Notes under the pieces: model-generated | The model's input: the letters and a program-made list of their open reading frames with translations, nothing else | Database searches by the model: none | What the model was told of the DNA's origin: nothing | Source: Bacillus dicomae | GTDB taxonomy: Bacteria > Bacillota > Bacilli > Bacillales > Bacillaceae_G | DNA: 64,000 nucleotides | Assembly (NCBI RefSeq): GCF_006494425.1 | Contig: NZ_VHIV01000001.1 | Span: 1,054,001-1,118,000 of the forward strand | Reading direction: 5' to 3' | Made by a program: the position numbers and the translations under genes | Part shown: positions 17,023-25,432 of the stretch, in pieces | Layout: each line of letters opens with the position of its first letter | Position numbering within the stretch: position 1 is the first letter of the stretch

Positions 17023-19882
17023 ATGCGTATTTTAGTATTAGGAGCGGGAGGCGTTGGAGGATTTTTTGGGGGACGCCTTGCTGAAAAGGGTAATTAACTG
17101 TTACGATTTATTTAACCAATTATAACGAAAGTTAATTAAATATATCAGTAAGCCCTGCTAGTCAAGTGATTGGCTAGTAGTGAGGGTTAACTGCGGGCAA
17201 TCCCTAAAGCTGATTGAACTACAACGTGGCTAGAAATGGTGAGCGTGAATGTCGCGAAAGCAGAAAAAATCAATCAGATGGTGCAAGGTTAAATCCTAAA
17301 CACTAGAACAATGGGTCTTCCGCCTCGAATCATCTAAGTCAAAATAGATAAGATGAACGTTCAACGACTATCTCGTATAACTGACGAGAGTACATCACAA
17401 GCCTATGGTGGTGGAAAAATCCTCTATCTCTAAAGAGATAAACATATAGTCTGCGCTCATGTGAAAACATGAGAAGTTCATAAGAGAACTGGCTAAGGAA
17501 TTGCGCCCTTAGTTGAACAAGATAAATTTAATTAGATCTATCAAATCCCATTGAAGCTACCGAACCTATGCATTGTGGTAAATTCAATGAGGTAAGAATA
17601 ATAATGAAATTTTCACGAGTTAGTCAAGTATCGGAATTAACAGGTTTGTATCCGAGTAGTCTCAGGAGAATGCTGGTGGAACACGCTACGATTCAGAAGA
17701 ACAAATCTTTCATTAAAGGAGTTACATTCTGATGATATTGGCGAAGAAAGTCAGACTGATTCCAACGCCTGAACAAGAACAAGTGCTTAGAAACCATGCT
17801 GGCGCTGCAAGATTCGCTTATAACTATTGTAAAAGAATGAGTGATAGATACTATAAGCTATTTGGAAAATCTGTTTCACAGTTAGCTTTACAGAAACGAT
17901 TTACAAAGATCAAGAAGCGAAAGAGATATGAGTGGTTAAAAGACATCAATGCACAAGTTCCTAAACAGGCTTCAAAAGATTTTGATACGGCGAGAAAAAA
18001 TTCGTTCAAAAAGTACAAAAATGGTTATCACACTTCTTATAAATCCAAAAAAGATTTAATTCAAGGATTTTATGCCAATTATGAAAGACTGATTATAGGA
18101 AAGAAAGTAGTTCATATTCAGTCTTTGGGAAAAGTGAAAACAAGCCAACAACTACCAAGAAACAAAAAACCATCCAATCCAAGAGTTACATTTGACGGTC
18201 GTCACTGGTGGATTAGTGTAGGATTCCAAGAAGACTTTGAATCACAAGAACTAACCAATGAGTCAATCGGTGTGGATGTTGGTTTAAAAGAGCTGTTTGT
18301 AGCTTCTAATGGTACGAAAGAACGAAATATAAACAAAGACGCCAAGGTTAAAAAACTTTTGAAAAGGAAAAAGTCAGCGCAAAGAGATATGTCTAGGAGA
18401 TTTAAAAAAGGTGTGAAAATTCAATCTGCTGGATATGAAAAAGCGAAAGCTGAGCACCTGCGGTTATCTAGGAAAATTATGAATATCCGAAATAACCATA
18501 TCCATCAAGCAACAGCTAAATTGGTGAAAACCAAACCAATGAGGATTGTTGTGGAAGACTTATCTATTTCAAACCTGTTAAAAAACAAAAAACTATCGAA
18601 AGCATTTTCCTTTCAAAAATTAAACTTCTTCTTTCAATGTTTATCATACAAGTGTGAGAAGTATGGCATTGCGTATGTAAAAGCTGATAAATGGTTCGCC
18701 TCAAGCAAGATTTGTTCATGTTGCGGAGTGAAATACGACCATACAGTTCAAACAGAAGGACAGTGGAGTTTAAAAATACGTGAGTGGCGTTGTGCTTCAT
18801 GCAATAGCCATCACGATAGGGATGTAAATGCTTCGATAAATTTATCAAGATGGGTAAAATAAATGCTTGATAATAGGAGGTAACGATACTGCCTCGTGTG
18901 GAGTGTTATACCCCTCGTCCCTTCGGGGTTGCGAGAACACGATGAAGCACTAACTTGTATAAATTTGATTGAATTGTATAGATTTAGTTAAGTTTATCGT
19001 ATCGGAGAAGATGTTACGTTTCTCGTTCGTAGTAGACGGAAACAACAAATAGAGGAGAAAGGTTTAGTTATCCGAAGTATTAATGGAGATTTTTCCTTTC
19101 AACCAAATTTAATAACGAAAGAAGATCAAACTGCTCCATTTGATGTCATTTTATTTTCAACAAAAGCGTATCACTTAAACGAGGCAATTCAAGACTTGAA
19201 GCCGTTTGTAGGTGAAAATACTGTAATCATTCCATTGTTAAATGGTATCGCTCATTTATCACTATTACAAAAAGAATTCGGCGAAGAGAAAGTGATTGGT
19301 GGTCTATGCTTTATCGAGACAACGCTAAATGATCAAGGAGAAATAGTACAAACTAGTGCTGCCAACAGACTTGTATTTGGCGAAATTAAGCTTCAAGATT
19401 CAGAGAGAATACAGCGTATTGCTAAAGCATTTGCAGGTACGAAAGCTAGTTTTGTTTTAAGTGAAAATATTACACAAGATATGTGGCATAAATATTTATT
19501 TATTACTGTAATGTCAGGTGTGACAACATTAATGCGTGCACCAATAGGACCCATCCGTGAAAGCGAAGGTGGACACGATTTTATCCAAAACTTATTTGAA
19601 GAATGTATGCAAATTATGAGATACATTGGGGCACCAGTTAAGTATGATATTACCGAGGAACATATGAAAACGATTGATAAAATTTCGTATGATATGAAGT
19701 CATCGATGCAGCGTGATATGGAAAAAGGCTCGTTTATTGAAGGGAAGCACTTACAAGGATACTTACTAAATGTAGCAGAAAAAAATTCTATAGAAGCACC
19801 ATTGTTAGGAGCAGTATATCAAAATTTGAAAGTGTATGAAGAAATGACCTTTAACAGATCAGCAATAGAATTGGATGTATGA
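17023..19882 (+). CDS. panE: 2-dehydropantoate 2-reductase family gene, interrupted by an IStron
   Basis: The first 68 bases encode MRILVLGAGGVGGFFGGRLAEKG with the nucleotide-binding GXGXXG loop. The rest resumes at about 19005 with GEDVTFLVRSRRKQQ and runs to 19882, covering NADP-domain and C-terminal helical domain landmarks (STKAYH, PLLNGIAH, GGLCFIETT, EGKHLQGYLLN). Homologues reduce ketopantoate to pantoate for coenzyme A synthesis; B. cereus strains carry more than one such gene, so this copy may act on another keto acid. The gap is a 1.9-kb IStron. Without splicing, translation stops at TAA 17095. Excision of about 17091-19005 restores a continuous frame. ATG follows a GGGGGA site. 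Whether the mRNA is spliced cannot be seen here. Confidence 0.85.
17092..17540 (+). ncRNA. Group I intron catalytic core (5' part of the IStron ribozyme)
   Basis: The P/Q region GCGGGCAATCCCTAAAGCTG is at 17193-17212. The R element GTTCAACGACTATC is at 17359-17372 and the S element ACATATAGTCTG at 17442-17453; GACTAT and ATAGTC pair perfectly as P7. Between and after them, CTCGT/ACGAG forms P8 and CTCATGT-GAAA-ACATGAG forms a P9 hairpin with a GNRA loop, followed by AGTTC/GAACT. A candidate guide GCCCT at 17152-17156 can pair with the exon end AGGGT (17087-17091), giving the U-G wobble expected at a 5' splice site. The 3' end of the intron lies beyond tnpB. Confidence 0.85.
17604..17732 (+). 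pseudogene. Truncated serine-recombinase (TlpA/IS607 TnpA-like) stub
   Basis: ATG at 17604 opens a 42-residue frame starting MKFSRVSQVSELTGLYPSSL, similar to the N-terminal MerR-like DNA-binding helix of IS607-type recombinases, then quickly reaches a stop that overlaps the tnpB start (TGATG). The catalytic serine domain of about 150-200 residues is missing. The simplest reading is an internal deletion that removed most of the recombinase and kept its end and the overlap with tnpB. Confidence 0.6.
17732..18862 (+). CDS. tnpB: TnpB RNA-guided nuclease of the IStron
   Basis: The 376-residue protein is full length for TnpB. RuvC residues are present: Asp182 in IGVDVGLKELF, Glu275 in IVVEDLSISNL and Asp364 in HHDRDVNAS. 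A zinc finger is formed by Cys328/Cys331 (CSCCG) and Cys354/Cys357 (CASC). The N-terminal segment (KKVRLIPTPEQEQVLRNHAG) is typical. Known TnpBs use an RNA made from the element's right end plus flanking sequence to cut the empty target, helping the element persist. AAAGGAG lies ten bases upstream of ATG. Its start overlaps the recombinase stub stop by one base. It is probably functional; nothing in the sequence contradicts this. Confidence 0.93.
   Translation: MILAKKVRLIPTPEQEQVLRNHAGAARFAYNYCKRMSDRYYKLFGKSVSQLALQKRFTKIKKRKRYEWLKDINAQVPKQASKDFDTARKNSFKKYKNGYHTSYKSKKDLIQGFYANYERLIIGKKVVHIQSLGKVKTSQQLPRNKKPSNPRVTFDGRHWWISVGFQEDFESQELTNESIGVDVGLKELFVASNGTKERNINKDAKVKKLLKRKKSAQRDMSRRFKKGVKIQSAGYEKAKAEHLRLSRKIMNIRNNHIHQATAKLVKTKPMRIVVEDLSISNLLKNKKLSKAFSFQKLNFFFQCLSYKCEKYGIAYVKADKWFASSKICSCCGVKYDHTVQTEGQWSLKIREWRCASCNSHHDRDVNASINLSRWVK
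18863..19005 (+). ncRNA. Probable omega RNA scaffold and intron 3' end
   Basis: The 140 bases after tnpB are conserved-looking, richer in GC than the surroundings and contain clear hairpins, for example CCCCTCGTCCCTTCGGGG near 18911-18928 and CTCGTGT/ACACGA pairing across 18894-18943. TnpB guide RNAs map to this position in related elements and read out into the flank, so the guide would begin in panE at about 19006. The same stretch must contain the 3' splice site of the group I intron. Exact ends are not determinable here. Confidence 0.6.
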
Positions 19883-19888
19883 AAAAAT

Positions 19889-19929
19889 AAAAAAGAAAGC
19901 AATATATAAGTATATTGCTTTCTTTTTTT
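19889..19929 (+). terminator. Terminator of panE
   Basis: AAAGAAAGCAATATA and TATATTGCTTTCTTT pair around TAAG, followed by T residues. Confidence 0.88.
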
Positions 19930-19937
19930 ATGACAAA

Positions 19938-20066
19938 TTATTTATTTCTTTTCGTTCTATCTGTTAAATTTATTTCCTCTTCACGTTTACCGTATAATTG
20001 ATTAATTTCATTTGCTAATGCATCTAAATAGGAATCGGAAAAAATAGGCTTCTTTTCTTTAGACAT
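19938..20066 (-). CDS. Conserved-looking 42-residue protein
   Basis: This short gene reads MSKEKKPIFSDSYLDALANE and ends DRTKRNK. An AAAGGAGA site lies six bases before ATG, which is a stronger start signal than many longer genes here have. The composition (charged, soluble, one short helix) suggests a small binding protein. It shares the convergent gap with panE and the gap before the KimA leader. No family recognised. Confidence 0.65.
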   Translation of the reverse strand: MSKEKKPIFSDSYLDALANEINQLYGKREEEINLTDRTKRNK

Positions 20067-20211
20067 ATGGGTCTCCTTTATCGATTTTTTAGTATTCATT
20101 ATGTATATTTACCAGCGGATTATGCGCAATCATTTTAATTTTTTCTTTTTAAAAATTTTTGTTTACATTTTGAAAATAAAGGAGTAATATAATCCACAGT
20201 TTCAATTTTCT

Positions 20212-20371
20212 AAATCGCTGAAACCGCATGGTGCGGGGGACCCGTTCTTATGGATTCGTTCTGAATCCAATGGGGTGAATCCTTGAAAAAGGTAGGGCTA
20301 CTCATAGGCCCGAATCCGACAGCTAACCTCGTAAGCGTTATATTGAGAAGGAAGGTGGAGCTTGTGCGACA
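20212..20371 (+). promoter_or_regulatory. Cyclic di-AMP riboswitch (ydaO/yuaA class)
   Basis: The leader contains the hallmark blocks of the ydaO motif in order: CGCTGAAACCG, GCGGGGGACCC, TGGGGTGAATCC, GGTAGGGCTACTC, CCCGAATCCGACAGCTAACC, TCGTAAGCG and GAAGGAAGGTGGAGC. In B. subtilis, c-di-AMP binding to this RNA favours termination ahead of the potassium importer gene. A TATAAT -10 is at 20188-20193. Confidence 0.95.
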
Positions 20372-20379
20372 AAAAATAT

Positions 20380-20424
20380 AATGTCTACAAGTCTATTTCG
20401 TTATGGCTTGTAGACATTTTTTGT
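20380..20424 (+). terminator. Riboswitch-controlled terminator before kimA
   Basis: AATGTCTACAAG and CTTGTAGACATT pair around a 15-base loop and are followed by TTTTTTG. It lies between the aptamer and the gene, as expected for an expression platform. Confidence 0.88.
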
Positions 20425-20496
20425 TTTCTGAAGAAATAGTTTGCTGGCTGTAACAAGCAGAATCGTTCGTACAAAATTATTGGAGAGTGGACAGCT

Positions 20497-22323
20497 GTGG
20501 TTTCATCTATTAAAAGATTTTTAATTGGAAGACCGTTAAAATCAACTGAGTTAGGAGAACAAAAACTCAATAAAACGAAAGCATTAGCCATTTTATCTTC
20601 TGATGCTTTATCATCAGTTGCTTACGGTCCAGAGCAAATTTTAATTGCGTTAGCAGGTGTTGGAGCAATAGCTTATTGGTATTCCATTCCAATAGCTGTT
20701 GGGGTATTAGTGTTATTAACTGCTCTTATTTTATCTTATCGCCAAATTATTTTCGCTTACCCTCATGGCGGAGGAGCGTATGTTGTATCAAAAGAAAATT
20801 TAGGGATGAATCCAGGATTAATTGCAGGAGGATCTTTATTAGTCGATTATATTTTAACCGTTGCGGTAAGTGTATCTGCAGGTACAGATGCGATTACGTC
20901 TGCTTTTCCTAGCTTACATGCACATAAAGTAATTATTGCGGTTGTATTTGTTATATTGATTACGATATTAAATTTAAGAGGTGTAACGGAATCAGCTTCT
21001 GTTTTAGCATATCCAGTGTATTTATTCGTTTTAGCATTATTTATATTGATTGGGGTAGGGATATACAATATTTTAACTGGTCACGTGTCACCGACTTTAC
21101 ACACGCCGATTGGAACGCCAGTTGCAGGAATTAGTTTGTTTTTACTGTTAAGGGCATTTGCATCAGGTAGTTCAGCTTTAACAGGGGTTGAGGCGATTTC
21201 TAATGCAATTCCAAATTTTAAGGACCCTGCACCAAACAATGCAGCAAAAACATTGCTTGCAATGGGAGCTTTACTGGCTGTGTTATTCTCGGGAATTGTA
21301 TTTTTAGCTTATTATTATGGCATTACACCAAGTAAAGAAGTAACAGTTGTTTCACAAATTGCTGAACAAACATTTGGACGTAATTTCATGTACTATTTCA
21401 TACAAGGTACAACAGCTTTAATATTAATTCTTGCTGCTAACACAGGATATTCTGCATTTCCGTTATTAGCAGTTAACCTTGCAAAAGATAAGTTCATACC
21501 GAGAATGTTTACGATTAGAGGAGACCGCCTAGGTTACTCAAACGGTATTATTATACTTGGAATCGCTTCGATTATTTTAATTGTAGCCTTCCAAGGGCAA
21601 ACAGAACATTTAATCCCGTTATATGCAGTAGGTGTATTTATTCCATTTACACTTTCTCAAACGGGGATGGTATTAAAATGGATTCGTGAAAAACCTGAAG
21701 GGTGGATGTTACGATTATCGATTAATTTAATTGGTGCAGTTATTAGTTTTATCGTAATGAGCATGTTCTTTTTAACTAAATTTGCACAAGTTTGGTCGAT
21801 TCTCATTTTCTTACCTTTCATTATTTTCTTGTTCCACCGAATTAAAAAGCACTATGACGCGGTTGGTGATCAGTTAAGTTTAAAAACTTGTGAGCCACTT
21901 GTTCCGATTAAGGGAAATGTAATTGTCGTTCCAGTAGCTGGTATGACTCATGTAGTAGAGAATTCATTAAACTATGCTAAGGCTCTTTCTGCTGATCAAG
22001 TTATCGCTGTATATGTTGCTTTTGACAGAGAAGAGGAAAAGAAATTTGAAGAGAAATGGAAGAAGTGGCAACCTGAAGTAAGGCTTGTTACATTGCATTC
22101 TCATTATAGAAGTATTATTCAGCCGCTAACAAAGTTTATTGATACAGTACAATATAAAGCGAGTGAATCAAATTACCGAGTTACTGTCGTTATACCACAG
22201 TTCATTCCGAAAAAAGGTTGGCATAACATTCTTCATAATCAATCTAGTTTACTCATACGTGCGTATTTACTCTATAAAAGAAATGTTGTTATTACGACAG
22301 TTCCATATCATTTGAAAAAGTAA
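20497..22323 (+). CDS. kimA: High-affinity potassium importer KimA (YdaO)
   Basis: The 608-residue protein is an APC-superfamily transporter with twelve membrane segments in the first 430 residues and a cytosolic tail of about 150 residues with USP-like features (NVIVVPVAGMTHVVENSL). The N-terminal part (LSSDALSSVAYGPEQIL) matches the KimA/YdaO signature. KimA imports K+ with protons. The c-di-AMP riboswitch directly upstream supports the assignment, because c-di-AMP shuts down potassium uptake. Start GTG follows GGAGAG. Confidence 0.93.
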   Translation: MVSSIKRFLIGRPLKSTELGEQKLNKTKALAILSSDALSSVAYGPEQILIALAGVGAIAYWYSIPIAVGVLVLLTALILSYRQIIFAYPHGGGAYVVSKENLGMNPGLIAGGSLLVDYILTVAVSVSAGTDAITSAFPSLHAHKVIIAVVFVILITILNLRGVTESASVLAYPVYLFVLALFILIGVGIYNILTGHVSPTLHTPIGTPVAGISLFLLLRAFASGSSALTGVEAISNAIPNFKDPAPNNAAKTLLAMGALLAVLFSGIVFLAYYYGITPSKEVTVVSQIAEQTFGRNFMYYFIQGTTALILILAANTGYSAFPLLAVNLAKDKFIPRMFTIRGDRLGYSNGIIILGIASIILIVAFQGQTEHLIPLYAVGVFIPFTLSQTGMVLKWIREKPEGWMLRLSINLIGAVISFIVMSMFFLTKFAQVWSILIFLPFIIFLFHRIKKHYDAVGDQLSLKTCEPLVPIKGNVIVVPVAGMTHVVENSLNYAKALSADQVIAVYVAFDREEEKKFEEKWKKWQPEVRLVTLHSHYRSIIQPLTKFIDTVQYKASESNYRVTVVIPQFIPKKGWHNILHNQSSLLIRAYLLYKRNVVITTVPYHLKK

Positions 22324-22334
22324 GAAGATTTTTA

Positions 22335-22369
22335 AGGATAGCTTCAAGAAATTGAAGCTATCCTTTTTA
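22335..22369 (+). terminator. Terminator of kimA
   Basis: AAGGATAGCTTCAA pairs with TTGAAGCTATCCTT around GAAA, followed by TTT. Confidence 0.88.
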
Positions 22370-22378
22370 TGTATACGC

Positions 22379-22394
22379 TATGCATAATTGCATA
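22379..22394 (+). promoter_or_regulatory. PlcR box of the nhe operon
   Basis: TATGCATAATTGCATA matches the PlcR consensus TATGNANNNNTNCATA at every fixed position. It lies about 530 bases before nheA, in keeping with the long untranslated leader known for nhe. PlcR bound to its PapR peptide activates virulence genes in late growth. Confidence 0.9.
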
Positions 22395-22924
22395 TGGGGT
22401 TAAAAGATATATTGATATAATTTTATTGTTTATGAGTAAGTAGTGTTTTGTGTTGCTATATATGGATATCCCTATCGAGAAAGTGAATCGGATTGTATTT
22501 TAAAATAAGGACATGAAAGCTTGGAAATAAAGGGAATGAAAATACTTCTTTACGGTGATAAATAGCTGTGTTTAAATGACCTTACAGTACAAAACTTACA
22601 TGAAAACAAAATGAAATTTCATATTTTCATACGTTATTTAGTTTAAAATGAATAATATTTTTATGTAATATATTCACTGTGTGAATGTGGGAATTGCGAT
22701 AAAATAGAAATTTTATACAATCTTATTCATACTAAACACATATGGAAAATAATAAAGTGTTTTGTGAAGATAAGTAAGTACTGTAGCAATTCAATTCGAG
22801 AGATGTGGTTTATACATGGATCACGGTGAGAACGTTTTCTATTTGAACCATCTCAAATTACATGCAAGAAAATAGAATAATAAAATGCGATAGTAATAGT
22901 TGCTAATACATAGGAGGAGTTAAA
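22395..22924 (+). promoter_or_regulatory. Long nheA promoter and leader region
   Basis: AT-rich stretch of 530 bases without a gene. A sequence TGAGAACGTTTTCTA at 22827-22841 differs from the catabolite repression (cre) consensus at two positions and could be a CcpA site; this is only a candidate. The final bases hold an AGGAGGAG ribosome site for the GTG start of nheA. Long leaders with several regulator sites are known for nhe. Confidence 0.55.
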
Positions 22925-24085
22925 GTGAAAAAGACTTTAATTACAGGGTTGTTGGTTACAGCAGTATCTACGAGTTGTTTTATTCCTGTAAGCGCTTACG
23001 CTAAGGAGGGGCAAACAGAAGTGAAAACAGTATATGCACAAAATGTAATTGCTCCAAATACATTATCCAATTCAATTAGAATGTTAGGTTCACAGTCACC
23101 GCTTATACAAGCATACGGATTAGTTATTTTACAACAGCCAGACATTAAGGTGAATGCGATGAGTAGTTTGACGAATCATCAAAAGTTTGCAAAGGCAAAT
23201 GTAAGAGAGTGGATTGATGAATATAATCCGAAGCTAATTGACTTAAATCAAGAGATGATGAGATATAGCACTAGATTTAATAGCTATTATAGTAAGCTCT
23301 ATGAACTATCAGGAAACGTAAATGAAGACGAACAAGCAAAAGCAGATTTTACAAATGCATATGGAAAATTACAATTGCAAGTACAAAATATCCAAGAGAG
23401 TATGGAACAAGATTTATTAGAGTTAAATCGATTTAAAACGGTATTAGACAAAGATAGTAACAATTTATCGCTTAAAGCTGATGAAGCAATAAAAACACTG
23501 CAAGGATCAAGTGGAGATATTGTGAAATTAAGAGAAGATATAAAAAGAATTCAAGGGGAAATTCAAGCTGAACTAACTACTATTTTGAATAGACCACAAG
23601 AAATTATTAAAGGGTCTATTAATATCGGTAAACAAGTATTTACAATTACAAATCAAACTGCACAGACGAAAACAATTGATTTTGTTTCTATCGGTACTTT
23701 AAGTAATGAAATTGTAAATGCTGCAGATAGTCAAACGAGGGAAGCAGCTCTTCGCATTCAACAAAAGCAAAAAGAGTTATTGCCACTTATTCAAAAGTTA
23801 TCACAAACTGAAGCTGAGGCGACACAAATTACATTCGTTGAAGATCAAGTAAGTAGCTTTACAGAACTAATCGATCGTCAAATTACAACATTAGAAACGT
23901 TATTAACTGATTGGAAAGTATTAAATAATAATATGATCCAAATTCAAAAGAATGTTGAAGAAGGCTCATATACAGACAGTAGTTTACTTCAAAAACATTT
24001 TAATCAAATTAAAAAAGTAAGTGATGAAATGAATAAACAAACGAATCAATTTGAAGATTACGTTACAAACGTTGAAGTACATTAA
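22925..24085 (+). CDS. nheA: Non-haemolytic enterotoxin component A
   Basis: The 386-residue protein has a signal peptide cut after SAYA (Ala26) and a long helical body typical of the ClyA-like alpha pore-forming toxins. NheA is the last component to bind during pore assembly with NheB and NheC on host cell membranes. It lacks the strong central hydrophobic hairpin seen in NheB, as is normal. Start is GTG after AGGAGGAG. It is the first gene of a three-gene operon; nheB follows after 31 bases. Length is that of known NheA proteins, with no lesions. Confidence 0.97.
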
Positions 24086-24116
24086 AAATAAGTAACGATA
24101 TAGGGAGAGAAGAAAA

Positions 24117-25325
24117 ATGACAAAAAAACCTTATAAAGTAATGGCTCTATCAGCACTTATGGCAGTATTTGCAGCAGGCAACATCATGCCAGCTCACACG
24201 TACGCGGCTGAAAGTACAGTGAAACAAGCTCCAGTTCATGCGGTAGCAAAAGCTTATAATGACTATGAAGAATACTCATTAGGACCAGAAGGCTTAAAAG
24301 ATGCAATGGAAAGAACAGGTTCAAATGCTTTAGTAATGGATCTGTACGCTTTAACAATTATTAAACAAGGTAATGTTAACTTTGGTAATGTATCATCTGT
24401 TGATGCTGCTTTAAAAGGGAAAGTGATTCAGCACCAAGATACAGCGAGAGGAAATGCGAAGCAATGGTTAGATGTATTAAAGCCACAGCTTATTTCAACG
24501 AATCAAAATATTATTAATTACAATACGAAATTCCAAAACTATTATGATACTTTAGTTGCGGCGGTAGATGCAAAAGATAAAGCGACTCTTACGAAAGGGT
24601 TAACTAGATTATCAAGTAGTATTAATGAAAATAAGGCGCAAGTAGATCAGTTAGTAGAAGACTTAAAGAAATTCCGAAATAAAATGACGTCGGATACGCA
24701 AAACTTTAAGGGTGATGCAAATCAAATTACATCTATTTTAGCTAGTCAAGATGCAGGAATTCCGCTTCTGCAAAATCAAATTACAACGTACAATGAAGCA
24801 ATTAGTAAATATAATGCAATTATTATCGGTTCATCAGTGGCGACAGCACTAGGTCCAATTGCAATTATTGGTGGTGCAGTAGTTATTGCGACAGGTGCAG
24901 GAACGCCGCTAGGAGTCGCATTAATTGCGGGTGGTGCAGCAGCTGTAGGTGGTGGTACAGCTGGTATCGTATTAGCGAAGAAAGAACTTGATAATGCACA
25001 GGCAGAAATTCAAAAAATAACAGGACAAGTTACAACCGCTCAATTAGAAGTAGCTGGATTAACGAACATTAAAACACAAACTGAGTATTTAACAAATACA
25101 ATTGATACTGCAATTACAGCATTGCAAAACATTTCAAACCAATGGTATACAATGGGATCAAAATACAATTCTTTACTTCAAAATGTAGATTCAATTAGTC
25201 CTAACGACCTTGTTTTCATTAAAGAAGATTTAAACATTGCGAAAGATAGCTGGAAAAACATTAAAGACTATGCAGAAAAGATTTATGCTGAGGATATTAA
25301 AGTAGTAGATACGAAAAAAGCATAA
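24117..25325 (+). CDS. nheB: Non-haemolytic enterotoxin component B
   Basis: The 402-residue protein has a signal peptide ending near HTYA (Ala30) and the ClyA-like helical bundle, with a long hydrophobic segment at about residues 235-292 (GPIAIIGGAVVIATGAG...GVALIAGGAAAVGGG) that inserts in the membrane. NheB is the main binding and pore-building subunit and must be present with NheC in a fixed ratio. A GGGAGAG site precedes ATG. It shares clear sequence blocks with NheC, for example ALQNISNQWYT and FIKEDL..AKDSWK, showing a shared origin. Confidence 0.97.
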   Translation: MTKKPYKVMALSALMAVFAAGNIMPAHTYAAESTVKQAPVHAVAKAYNDYEEYSLGPEGLKDAMERTGSNALVMDLYALTIIKQGNVNFGNVSSVDAALKGKVIQHQDTARGNAKQWLDVLKPQLISTNQNIINYNTKFQNYYDTLVAAVDAKDKATLTKGLTRLSSSINENKAQVDQLVEDLKKFRNKMTSDTQNFKGDANQITSILASQDAGIPLLQNQITTYNEAISKYNAIIIGSSVATALGPIAIIGGAVVIATGAGTPLGVALIAGGAAAVGGGTAGIVLAKKELDNAQAEIQKITGQVTTAQLEVAGLTNIKTQTEYLTNTIDTAITALQNISNQWYTMGSKYNSLLQNVDSISPNDLVFIKEDLNIAKDSWKNIKDYAEKIYAEDIKVVDTKKA

Positions 25326-25369
25326 TCGAATATGAATCGTTATAGCGTTAAGTATTGATGAATGAGTTG

Positions 25370-25399
25370 AAGCTCCTGTTCAGTTGTGAGCAGGAGCTT
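25370..25399 (+). terminator. Hairpin between nheB and nheC
   Basis: AAGCTCCTG pairs with CAGGAGCTT and is followed by TTTT. It is short and can act as a partial terminator or mRNA stabiliser, which would keep NheC scarcer than NheB; a lower NheC level is known to be needed for toxicity. Confidence 0.75.
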
Positions 25400-25432
25400 T
25401 TTATATCCTTATAAAGAGAATAGGTGAAAAAT

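Larger units (their letters stand above)
17091..19005 (+). mobile_element. IStron: group I intron fused to an IS607/IS605-type element
   Basis: Boundaries come from rejoining the panE frame and are good to about one or two bases (near 1915 bp). The left 450 bases fold as a group I intron; the middle holds a stub of the tlpA-type recombinase and an intact tnpB (tlpB); the right 140 bases are structured non-coding sequence. This order is that of IStrons described from Clostridioides difficile (CdISt1) and the B. cereus group (BcISt1). Both ends lie in G-rich sequence (AAGGG left, CGGAG right), in keeping with IS607-type insertion at GG. No target duplication is seen. With the recombinase lost, the copy cannot move by itself. 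Confidence 0.88.

Noticed and set aside
17732-18862. TnpB as a Cas12-like CRISPR effector
   Set aside because: Size, motif order and position next to element ends fit TnpB of an IS605/IS607-type element; there is no array.
22827-22841. CcpA cre site in the nhe leader as a firm call
   Set aside because: Two consensus positions differ, so it is only mentioned as a candidate.
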